Shown: positions 16,982-23,987 of the stretch, piece after piece
Position numbering within the stretch: the stretch's first letter is position 1
Layout: each line of letters starts with the position of its first letter
IMG/VR virus record: IMGVR_UViG_3300021197_001403
Span: 1-36,308 of that record
Direction: 5' to 3' (one strand)
DNA from: a virus
DNA length: 36,308 nt
Notes under the pieces: model-generated
The model's input: only the letters and a program-made list of their open reading frames with translations
Database searches by the model: none
Told to the model about the DNA's origin: nothing
Made by a program: the position numbers and the translations under genes

Positions 16982-17320
16982 CTACGAGATCGTTGTAACG
17001 CCGGGCGTGACGGTTATCATGCCTTCGATTACCCTGTATTTTTCATTAGCAGGTGTTTCAATTAAAACATCATACACATATCGTCCGGCTTTAATAGTCG
17101 CTGTCTGTTCGTCCGTAAGGCTAATTTTGATCTCACCTGCAACTGCTGTAGCTGCTGCAGTAAAGCTTGCAGTAACAGAGGATGACGTGTAAGTCTTTTT
17201 CATCTGTGCTGCGAAGGTATGACTATTAAGGCCATACGCTGCACCATTTGGATCCTTGACACTAACTATATAGGTAAATGAAGATCCTTGTTCAATTTCT
17301 AAGTCTTCGTAAACAGCCAT
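16982..17320 (-). CDS. Small beta-sandwich virion protein, BppU-N-terminal-like (112 aa)
   Basis: The sequence VYEDLEIEQGSSFTYIVSVKDPNG, a central MKKTYTSS strand region, and AGRYVYDVLIET leading to RVIEGMITVTPGVT match the layout of a common small phage domain found at the N-terminus of baseplate or fibre proteins such as BppU and as a free-standing protein in T4-like marine phages. It is probably a structural adaptor for a fibre; this is inference. It lies 4 nt before the 509-residue repeat protein and follows two late-promoter boxes. Confidence 0.82.
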   Translation of the reverse strand: MAVYEDLEIEQGSSFTYIVSVKDPNGAAYGLNSHTFAAQMKKTYTSSSVTASFTAAATAVAGEIKISLTDEQTATIKAGRYVYDVLIETPANEKYRVIEGMITVTPGVTTIS

Positions 17321-17350
17321 GTTTAGTACCTTTTATCATTAATTCTATAC

Positions 17351-17358
17351 TATTTATA
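17351..17358 (-). promoter_or_regulatory. T4-type late promoter before the 112-residue gene
   Basis: A minus-strand TATAAATA lies in the 54-nt gap, about 31 nt before the start at 17320. It separates the adhesin genes 17320-12281 from the upstream glycosyltransferase cassette in terms of transcription. Confidence 0.8.
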
Positions 17359-17374
17359 CTAAAAATACTTTGGC

Positions 17375-18148
17375 TTATTTATAATATTCAAGAAAAAGCT
17401 CCTCAGCAAATTCCCATAGATCATCTTGTGCTGTTACCCCATTCAATATGCAAAATGGAATGTGTGGTGCATGTAATAAACCTACGTCAGGGTTATTTAT
17501 CCATTCACCATTTACTCTTTCAAATCTATACTTCCCCCACCCTTTCTTGTGTTTCATAGCAACAGATACTCCGTATGTACCATAATAATCTTTCATAACT
17601 TCTAAAAATTCTAGATCGTCCCGGACCGTATGCCACAAATATCTACAAACACCTTTATATTCATTCATTACAAAATACGGATTTGCCATAAATGCGTCGT
17701 AAATCTTTTTCATATTATTTGAATGAAAGAACATTATAGAAGAGTTTACTTTTGTGTTGTAGTTATATCCAATGTCGAAAGCAGATGTTTCAACTAATGT
17801 ATCGCTATCAACAAAACATATTTTAATCTTTTGGGGGTTTACATTATCAAAGTAATGTGTTATATTACAATGAATAACAACATCAATATCCAAATATAAT
17901 ACCTTGCCCGGTGTATTATACACGGTCGGATCAAAGACACAGATCTTTGGCCAGAACCCTTTTATTTCAGAATCGGTGTATTCTGATATGTCGTATACTT
18001 GAATTTCAGGATATAGGTCTTCTGGATTTTCTGTAAGGCAGTAAAATTGAAATGGTAAATCCAGATTTCTTTTTACCATTCTATAGAGTCTGTTTACATG
18101 TTCAGCATTGTACTTTGTACCAGACTTAACACATACTACATTGATCAT
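17375..18148 (-). CDS. Putative glycosyltransferase, GT-A fold, GT8-like (257 aa)
   Basis: The N-terminus MINVVCVKSGTKYNAEHVNRL, the segment FYCLTENPEDL (36-46) and VLYLDIDVVIHCNITHYF (83-100) are the nucleotide-sugar-binding pattern of GT8-like enzymes; D87-x-D89 is the metal-binding DxD motif. The downstream FDIGYNYNTKVNSSIMFFHSN resembles the acceptor-side (D/N)xN-S region. It probably transfers a sugar from a nucleotide-sugar; donor and acceptor are unknown. The start overlaps the oxygenase-like gene by 4 nt (ATGA), so the genes are translationally coupled. Phage structural regions rarely carry two glycosyltransferases without a purpose, and virion protein modification is the favoured inference; host glycan or nucleotide modification are alternatives. 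Confidence 0.85.
   Translation of the reverse strand: MINVVCVKSGTKYNAEHVNRLYRMVKRNLDLPFQFYCLTENPEDLYPEIQVYDISEYTDSEIKGFWPKICVFDPTVYNTPGKVLYLDIDVVIHCNITHYFDNVNPQKIKICFVDSDTLVETSAFDIGYNYNTKVNSSIMFFHSNNMKKIYDAFMANPYFVMNEYKGVCRYLWHTVRDDLEFLEVMKDYYGTYGVSVAMKHKKGWGKYRFERVNGEWINNPDVGLLHAPHIPFCILNGVTAQDDLWEFAEELFLEYYK
17376..17383 (-). promoter_or_regulatory. Second, tandem TATAAATA box at the end of the glycosyltransferase gene
   Basis: A second perfect minus-strand TATAAATA overlaps the last codons and stop of the 257-residue glycosyltransferase gene, 25 nt upstream of the box at 17351-17358. It could be a tandem promoter, or chance because TAT AAA TAA encodes the Tyr-Lys-stop ending. Confidence 0.45.
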
Positions 18149-18810
18149 ACTGGATCTTCAATATCCTCGATGATTGATTCCCACATATCTTCTGCTTCCT
18201 GGAAGACATATGCGACAGAGATTCTTAAACAGTTCGTAGCAGCAGAGTGGTAACACAATCGATCTTGTTGGTGGTATCCGCCAAAATATCCCATCTTACA
18301 CTGCCATCCTGGAACATCTTGTACCCGGACTCTTTCTTTTTTATCTAGATCCCAGTAATCAAACCAGCCATCACCATTCTCAGACCATGAGAAGATAACA
18401 TTATATCCAGCAGCATTTGCATTATTGTGCCAACTAATAAACCCTCCTGGAGGATATACAGTAACAAGAGTATTGCGATGTGCAGATAGCTCCGTCATTA
18501 ATTCTACATTTGTTTCCTGGGCAACATCTCTGTATTTCTGAAGCGTACGAACATCAGCATCATCGTCAACCTTACCTGGTTGCAATCCATGAAAAGACTG
18601 CATTGTTTCTGGGAAGCCTTCGTGCTGTTGTCCCATCTGAATAACTCTGTGCATATATTCAGTAGACGTCCAGTCCTTCCAGCTGCTATTCTTACAATTC
18701 AGTTTTAGATCTTTTTTCAATTCCCCGTTTTCCCATTGCTGGGATATAAACTTCTGTAATTTGTCTAAAGTTTTCTGGACTTCTTCATTGTTGATTTTTA
18801 TATCTCTCAT
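18145..18810 (-). CDS. 2OG-Fe(II) oxygenase-like protein (221 aa)
   Basis: Residues 1-110 are helical. Residues 117-205 look like a double-stranded beta-helix core: TVYPPGGFISWHNNANAAG (117-135), YNVIFSWSENGDGWFDYWD, then GWQCKMGYFGG and CYHSAATNCLRISVAYVF. His128 and His188 are the likely iron ligands and Arg196 the 2-oxoglutarate anchor. The usual carboxylate of the HxD motif is replaced by Asn (H128-N-N130), so this is either an unusual facial triad or a two-His iron centre as in aspartyl/asparaginyl hydroxylases. Such phage proteins are found in marine T4-like genomes. It lies between two glycosyltransferases with 4-nt overlaps on both sides. A hydroxylase that prepares acceptor residues for glycosylation is the inference. 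Confidence 0.75.
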   Translation of the reverse strand: MRDIKINNEEVQKTLDKLQKFISQQWENGELKKDLKLNCKNSSWKDWTSTEYMHRVIQMGQQHEGFPETMQSFHGLQPGKVDDDADVRTLQKYRDVAQETNVELMTELSAHRNTLVTVYPPGGFISWHNNANAAGYNVIFSWSENGDGWFDYWDLDKKERVRVQDVPGWQCKMGYFGGYHQQDRLCYHSAATNCLRISVAYVFQEAEDMWESIIEDIEDPV

Positions 18811-19601
18811 ATTCTATAATCCGCTGCTTTGTTCATTGTTGATGAATAATGTATAATGATTGGATCTTTGTCAACTAAGTTATAGCTACCGTCTTCTTTT
18901 TGTCGAAAACTAGTAAACCAGTTCCAACGATAATTGTCTGAGAACCTACCAATCTTAATATCTTTATATTTATCCATTTTGTTTACCATCCACCAAAGAG
19001 TAAACTGATCCCATCTTAGCATAGAATGTGGAACATCATTTGCCCACCATCTTTCGGGCTCATCATAACGAATATCTTTTTTTCTTCTTTGGTAGATTCG
19101 TTCTTGTATTACAAACATCTCCCACCAGTCTATCATAAATTCCTTCATGATTGGTTTGCTATGATCATATAAACATACTCCACCACAAAGGGTAAGGTCA
19201 ACCCTTTCACCGTCACCAAACTCAGCATATACTTCTGCAAAGCTTCCTTGAGATCTTGCATCTTTTTTCAGTTCTACAAATGTTAGATCATTATCGCCTA
19301 ACTCGTCCCAGACACTTATAATGTCTTCGTGAGCGCATTCACAGTCTGCATCAATGTAGAATGTGATATCGTATGGCGTATTTTGCATACCATACATCTT
19401 AGATCTTATATGGTCAGGACAGTCAAAGATATGTTCACACATATCCCTTGCACGGTCATCAACCCAATCATCGTGTGTGAATAAAGTGATCCTTGCATCT
19501 TCGTAGTGATCCAATATTGAATCGATTAGGTTTACTGCTGATGCATAAAATGCCCATTGTTTTGAGGCAACAATTACAAAACCTTTACTTGGGCTGCTCA
19601 T
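18807..19601 (-). CDS. Putative glycosyltransferase, GT-A fold (264 aa)
   Basis: The protein begins GFVIVASKQWAFYASAVNLI and carries YDITFYIDADCECAHEDII (77-95), where D84-A-D86 is a DxD metal and nucleotide-sugar motif at the end of a hydrophobic strand. LTLCGGVCLYDHSKPIM and WWANDVPHSMLRWDQFTLWW follow, as in many GT-A enzymes where a conserved Asp/Trp region contacts the acceptor. It is not closely similar to the second glycosyltransferase at 17375-18148. It overlaps the preceding gene by 17 nt and the next by 4 nt. The substrate is unknown; modification of neighbouring fibre proteins is inference. Confidence 0.8.
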   Translation of the reverse strand: MSSPSKGFVIVASKQWAFYASAVNLIDSILDHYEDARITLFTHDDWVDDRARDMCEHIFDCPDHIRSKMYGMQNTPYDITFYIDADCECAHEDIISVWDELGDNDLTFVELKKDARSQGSFAEVYAEFGDGERVDLTLCGGVCLYDHSKPIMKEFMIDWWEMFVIQERIYQRRKKDIRYDEPERWWANDVPHSMLRWDQFTLWWMVNKMDKYKDIKIGRFSDNYRWNWFTSFRQKEDGSYNLVDKDPIIIHYSSTMNKAADYRI

Positions 19602-20034
19602 TCTCTATTTCATCTTTCAATAACATAACTGTGTAGGCCAATAACTCATATCTGTTTTTGGACTTTCTCATTCTTGCTTTCATTTTACGATTGGTAGAGC
19701 CTTTAATAGTATCAATCTCAAAGACTTCAAGCTTTGCATTAAAAAGCTCTTCCAGTTTCTTCGATTGCTCTTGCTCTTTCCGTTTCATAATATCTGCTTC
19801 ACGACGTTTACGATGTCGCTCTTCACGTTCCGATGTATTGATATCAATCTTCTCGATAGTATTCTGCTTAATAATTTCATCCCAGTCAGGATTCTGCTTG
19901 CCATCTTTTGTGTATTTAAAGATTTTTGCAGTAGAAGAAGATTCTTTACCATCTCCATGGTCAATTACCAATTTGCAGGTAATACGGTCTTTCTGGTAGT
20001 TCTCCCAAAAGGGATGCTTCCATAGTTTTTTCAT
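19585..20034 (-). CDS. Basic, Lys/Arg-rich coiled-coil protein of unknown function (149 aa)
   Basis: I do not recognise a characterised family. The N-terminal third (MKKLWKHPFWENYQKDRITC) is aromatic-rich; residues 60-100 are a highly charged helix (SEREERHRKRREADIMKRK) likely to form a coiled coil; the rest is basic (TNRKMKARMRKSKNRYELL) and ends in an acidic helix. It sits between the four-residue-repeat fibre genes and the glycosyltransferase cassette and overlaps the first glycosyltransferase by 17 nt. It could be a fibre assembly chaperone or an adaptor bringing modifying enzymes to the fibre; both are speculation from position. Confidence 0.85.
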   Translation of the reverse strand: MKKLWKHPFWENYQKDRITCKLVIDHGDGKESSSTAKIFKYTKDGKQNPDWDEIIKQNTIEKIDINTSEREERHRKRREADIMKRKEQEQSKKLEELFNAKLEVFEIDTIKGSTNRKMKARMRKSKNRYELLAYTVMLLKDEIENEQPK

Positions 20035-20049
20035 TTCACTTATTCCTAA

Positions 20050-22452
20050 TTAAGCAATGCGCATATAGAGCGTATAAGTTTCAATTGTTTCATTGGCACT
20101 ATTAATCAATAGCCCGCTATAATCTCCGGTATAATTACCAGTATAGTTTCCGGTGTAGTTGCCTTCGAAATTACCAGTATAGTCGCCAGTAAAGTCCCCG
20201 ACATAATTTCCTGTAAAGTCGCCTACATAGTTTCCTGCAAACGCACCTTCATAGTCTGCACTGTAGTTACCGACATACTCGCCAACATAATCGACTGAAT
20301 AGTTTCCAACGAAGTTACCAGTATATACCCCTTCGTAATCGCCAAGATAATTACCTTCGTAGTTACCAAGATAGTCGGCTACATAGTTGCCGGCATAATC
20401 TTCGCTATAGTTCCCTACATATGCAAGTGTAGAATCGCTGGTTGAATCACGAGTAAATGTACCATCGAAGGTGTCTGTACTATTACGGGTTGACGTTCGT
20501 TGATAATCGACTGTCGATGTTCTTTGTGAGTTTCTAGTATAATCGACGGTCGATGTTCTTTGTGAGTTTCTAGTAAATTGACCATCGTAGTTACCGGTGT
20601 AGTTCCCGGTATAATCACCTAGGAAGTTGCCGCCGACATAGTCCCCTGCAAAGTTACCGGTATAGTCCCCAGTAAAGTCGCCTGTAAAGGCTTGCGTACT
20701 ATCTCTGGTACTCGTTCTCTGGTAGTTTGTAGCTCTTGTTCTCTGGTAGTTTGTAGCTCTTGTTCTTTGAGAATTTCTTGTACTAGTTCTTGTACTAGTT
20801 CTTTGAGAATTTCTTGTACTATTTCTCGTATAATCCCCTGTAAAATCGCCTATGTATTGTGCATAGCCACCACCAGTGTATGGGTTACCAGACTGCGTTC
20901 TAACTCTCCCATAGATGCCAGTATAGTTTCCGGTGAAGTCGCCAGTATAATCGCCTAAGAAGTTACCCGCAAAGTTCCCAGTATAATCACCAAGGAAGTT
21001 ACCAGTGTAATCGCCTAAGAAGTTACCAGTATAATCACCAAGGAAGTTACCCGCAAAGTTCCCAGTAAAGGCTTGCGTGGAATTGCGGGTAAAGTTCTGA
21101 GTGCTATCTCTTGTATAGTTAACAGTAGATGTTCTCTGCGAGTTGCGAGTTGAGACTCTTGTATATTGGCCATCATAGTTACCAGTGTAATCACCTAGGA
21201 AGTTACCGCCAACATAGTTACCGGTATAATCACCAAGGAAGTTACCACCAACATAATTGCCAAGATAGTTACCTTCAAAGTCACCGGTATATGTTCCAAC
21301 GTAGTTACCTTCGAAGTTGCCTACGTAGTTACCAGTGTAGTTACCTTCGAAGTCTAAATTGTAATTGCCAACGTAGTCTACTTCAGAATCTCTAGTTGAC
21401 GTACGCGTGCTTGTTCTTTGGTAGATCCCAGTATAATCAGAAGTACTGTCTCGGGTATATTCACCTGCATAGTTACCCGCGTAGTCGCCCGCGAACTCGC
21501 CCTGGTACGTGCCCACGTAATCGCCTACGAAATCATCGGTAGAGTTTCTGGTAAATGTATCAGTAGAGTTTCTAGTAAAGTTGTCTGTACTATCTCTTGT
21601 GCTTACTCTCGTACTATCTCTCGTACTATCTCTTGTGTAGTTCGTATCAGTTGTAGTTTGCTTTGTATCAGTTGCAGTACCTTGATTTAACCAAGTACCG
21701 GTACCTGGTGCACCGTCTGCAGAAGATCTGAGTTCATATAGACCAGCTTTTGCGTTTGCTATAATTCGATTCTGCGCGTACTTGCCTAACGTATATCCTA
21801 TTTGGCCAACTGTAGCTTCTTGTGCGCCATCGAATGATTGATCTAGATCTGTTTCATCTTTGTATATGCCCTTGGCCTTAACGTACTTGGCTGTAGTAGG
21901 GGCAGTCATTGCAGTACGTTTCCAGATAGTATAATTTACTGCTGTGCCATCTGTTCGGTTATCTGTAAAGACATTTGATAGAGCGGCAGCATAATCACTT
22001 CCTGGTGTACTTGCTGCAAGCTTATATGTTCCAGGATATTGAAAAGTGTGAATACGCGTTACAAGTTCATCAGTCAATAAGTTCAGATCAGAGTCTGCCA
22101 TTTCCCGTAATTGAAAGTTTGGACTATTCTGAAATCCAAATGGGCGCCTAAATCCATCTGAGTCGGTAAGAGAAGTCGTACCACTTTTTTGGTAAATTAC
22201 TGTGTTAGTAGTAGTTGTTGTGAGTGTGCCATGAGATCCTACCGATTGATCGAACTGTGTATCAGTATAAGTACCGATCGCATCACTACCAGCCCCAGAA
22301 GAGTTTATCCTACTAGTAGATGTGTTTGCAATAGTCGATAGTTTTATTCCCGCCTTATAGGCAAGATAGGCCATTTCGTCTGAATCAAATTGTATCAGAT
22401 CGCCATTGGTCCCTTGTAATTTGAGAGGGGTTTGTAAGGTCGTCAAAGCCAT
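20050..22452 (-). CDS. Four-residue-repeat fibre protein, long paralogue (800 aa)
   Basis: Three parts are visible. Residues 1-270 are a unique N-terminal domain shared with the 507-residue neighbour (for example IGTYTDTQFDQSVGSHG, YPGTYKLAAS, LSNVFTDNRTDG). Residues 271-780 are an almost unbroken run of about 127 four-residue units in two interchangeable forms, (Y/F)-x-G-(N/D) and S-T-R-(N/D/T), kept in one register except for occasional GG insertions (VGGNF). One conserved interruption, RVRTQSGNPYTGGGYAQY, lies at 515-533. The last 20 residues (ETIETYTLYMRIA) match the paralogue's end. There are no cysteines in the repeat. A slender, rigid, solvent-exposed fibre shaft is the best guess. Tyr/Asn/Ser/Thr density offers many possible modification sites for the downstream glycosyltransferases and oxygenase. 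Confidence 0.85.
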   Translation of the reverse strand: MALTTLQTPLKLQGTNGDLIQFDSDEMAYLAYKAGIKLSTIANTSTSRINSSGAGSDAIGTYTDTQFDQSVGSHGTLTTTTTNTVIYQKSGTTSLTDSDGFRRPFGFQNSPNFQLREMADSDLNLLTDELVTRIHTFQYPGTYKLAASTPGSDYAAALSNVFTDNRTDGTAVNYTIWKRTAMTAPTTAKYVKAKGIYKDETDLDQSFDGAQEATVGQIGYTLGKYAQNRIIANAKAGLYELRSSADGAPGTGTWLNQGTATDTKQTTTDTNYTRDSTRDSTRVSTRDSTDNFTRNSTDTFTRNSTDDFVGDYVGTYQGEFAGDYAGNYAGEYTRDSTSDYTGIYQRTSTRTSTRDSEVDYVGNYNLDFEGNYTGNYVGNFEGNYVGTYTGDFEGNYLGNYVGGNFLGDYTGNYVGGNFLGDYTGNYDGQYTRVSTRNSQRTSTVNYTRDSTQNFTRNSTQAFTGNFAGNFLGDYTGNFLGDYTGNFLGDYTGNFAGNFLGDYTGDFTGNYTGIYGRVRTQSGNPYTGGGYAQYIGDFTGDYTRNSTRNSQRTSTRTSTRNSQRTRATNYQRTRATNYQRTSTRDSTQAFTGDFTGDYTGNFAGDYVGGNFLGDYTGNYTGNYDGQFTRNSQRTSTVDYTRNSQRTSTVDYQRTSTRNSTDTFDGTFTRDSTSDSTLAYVGNYSEDYAGNYVADYLGNYEGNYLGDYEGVYTGNFVGNYSVDYVGEYVGNYSADYEGAFAGNYVGDFTGNYVGDFTGDYTGNFEGNYTGNYTGNYTGDYSGLLINSANETIETYTLYMRIA
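20113..21642 (-). repeat. 12-nt-period coding repeat tract (long paralogue)
   Basis: About 1.5 kb of DNA follows a 12-nt period encoding four-residue units. Higher-order perfect copies are embedded: a 24-nt duplication at 20714-20761, and a 25-nt segment at 20515-20539 repeated at 20551-20575 (36-nt spacing). A 24-nt unit encoding NFLGDYTG recurs around 20940-21060. Recent duplications like these imply ongoing length change by slippage or recombination. Confidence 0.88.
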
Positions 22453-23976
22453 TTAAGCAGTCCTAACATATAAGGTATAGGTTTCGATTGTTGTGCTTCC
22501 AGCTTGAATTGTTTCCCCAGCATAGTTGCCTACGTAGTTACCCACGTAATTGCCTTCATAGTCTGCAACATAGTTGCCTACAAAATCACCTGTATACTCT
22601 TCATCGTAATTGCCAACATATTCACCTATGAAATCAGGTTCTCCATCATAGGTTGGTACATAGTTACCAGTATAATTCCCGTCAAAGGTACTAGTATAAT
22701 CCCCAACATAGGTTGGCACATAGTCGCCCGCAAATTCTGCAAGATAATAAACTGTAACAGTAGAACCTCTTGTAAAGGCACTCTGAAAATCTCCCTCATA
22801 GTTGCCTTCAAAATTACCGGTGTAAACCGCATAACCAGTCCCAGTAAATGGGTTCGCTGCACCACCATAATTATCCGCTCTTACACGAGTAAAGGCACCC
22901 TGATAATCTGCCTCGTAGTTACCGGTGTAGGTTACAACACCACCAAATCCAGATTCGTAATTACCTACGAAAGCAGCGCCATCAGAGTTTCTTGTAAAGT
23001 TATCCCCGCCTGGTCCGTCATAGTTACCAACATACGCTAATGTAAATGCAGTCCCATCGAAAGATTGAAATCCTACATAATCACCTGCATACGTGCCTGT
23101 GTATGATGTAATATAATCAACCGTACTATTTCGGGTAAAAGGATTTGTTGACGTTCGGGTGGATGTTCGAGTAGAGTCTCGTGTATAGTTTGCATCTGCT
23201 GTAGTGAGTTTCGTATCAGTAGCAGTACCTTTTGCCACCCATGTACCAGATGCAGATGGAGCACCTTGTGCTGATGATCTTATTTGATATGCCCCAATAT
23301 TATCTGTAGAAGACATAATGCGTGTTTTAACACGTTGACCAAAACTAACCTTTGCCTCAGTGTTCGACATACCTTTTAGATTTTGTGTACCACCAGTACC
23401 GCCAGGAACTAACTTTATAGCTTTTACTACAGTTGGTTCAGTCATGGTCTGGCGCTTATAGATGCTATAATTTACAGAGTGACCATCTGTTCTTGTGTCG
23501 GTGAATACATTTGAAAGATGTGCTGTGTATCCCGAAGGCGCACTTGTTGCAAGTTTATATGTTCCAGGATAATCGTTTACAAAGATCTTTCCAATTAATC
23601 GATCTGCGATTGCATCCATCTGAGATGAATTTGCTGCTTCTATTTCACCTGGGAACTTATCATATAGTACAGGCTTTGTAAAGTTTGCTACATTCTCTGA
23701 TGCAGTACCTGTAACCTGTTTAATTGTAACATTGGTAGTAGTTGTACTAATTGCAGATCCAGGATGAGATCCTACCGCCTGATCGAATCTTGTATTTGTA
23801 AATGTACCAATAGTAGTTCCGGAAGATGTGTTAAGAGATGCAACTTCAGATGTTCCAGCGGCTGCTAACTGAAGGCCTGCCTGATAGGCGAGATAGTTTT
23901 CTTCTGTATCCGTAATCTTCTTAAGGTTACCATTTGCGTCTGAAATCTTAAGAAGGGCGTCAGTTGGACCTGCCAT
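22453..23976 (-). CDS. Four-residue-repeat fibre protein, short paralogue (507 aa)
   Basis: Tandem paralogue of the 800-residue protein that follows it without a gap. The N-terminal domain (1-262) aligns throughout with its neighbour: IGTFTNTRFDQAVGSH, YPGTYKLATS, LSNVFTDTRTDG, then GTATDTKLTTADANYTRDSTR. The repeat part (about 263-488) is shorter and more degenerate, with (Y/F)-x-G-(N/D) units mixed with loop-like insertions, such as DGPGGDNFTRNSDGAAF. It carries the same kind of interruption as the long copy (RVRADNYGGAANPFTGTGYAVY, 364-385), and an equivalent C-terminus (TIETYTLYVRTA). Similar ends with different shaft lengths suggest two fibres, or two segments of one fibre, attached and capped in the same way. 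Function is inferred only. Confidence 0.85.
   Translation of the reverse strand: MAGPTDALLKISDANGNLKKITDTEENYLAYQAGLQLAAAGTSEVASLNTSSGTTIGTFTNTRFDQAVGSHPGSAISTTTTNVTIKQVTGTASENVANFTKPVLYDKFPGEIEAANSSQMDAIADRLIGKIFVNDYPGTYKLATSAPSGYTAHLSNVFTDTRTDGHSVNYSIYKRQTMTEPTVVKAIKLVPGGTGGTQNLKGMSNTEAKVSFGQRVKTRIMSSTDNIGAYQIRSSAQGAPSASGTWVAKGTATDTKLTTADANYTRDSTRTSTRTSTNPFTRNSTVDYITSYTGTYAGDYVGFQSFDGTAFTLAYVGNYDGPGGDNFTRNSDGAAFVGNYESGFGGVVTYTGNYEADYQGAFTRVRADNYGGAANPFTGTGYAVYTGNFEGNYEGDFQSAFTRGSTVTVYYLAEFAGDYVPTYVGDYTSTFDGNYTGNYVPTYDGEPDFIGEYVGNYDEEYTGDFVGNYVADYEGNYVGNYVGNYAGETIQAGSTTIETYTLYVRTA
22513..23190 (-). repeat. Degenerate 12-nt-period coding repeat tract (short paralogue)
   Basis: The same four-residue repeat type as the neighbouring gene, but with more substitutions and insertions and no long perfect DNA copies seen. 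It looks older or less actively expanding than the tract at 20113-21642. Confidence 0.75.
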
Positions 23977-23987
23977 AATCTAATCCC

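Noticed and set aside
20113-21642. CRISPR-like appearance of short regular DNA repeats
   Set aside because: The period is 12 nt without separate spacers, it stays in one reading frame, and it encodes a continuous protein repeat.
22504-23040. 178-residue plus-strand open frame opposite the short four-residue-repeat gene
   Set aside because: It is a long frame produced by the repeat's codon pattern; the sense strand has paralogous conservation and gene spacing that the antisense frame lacks.
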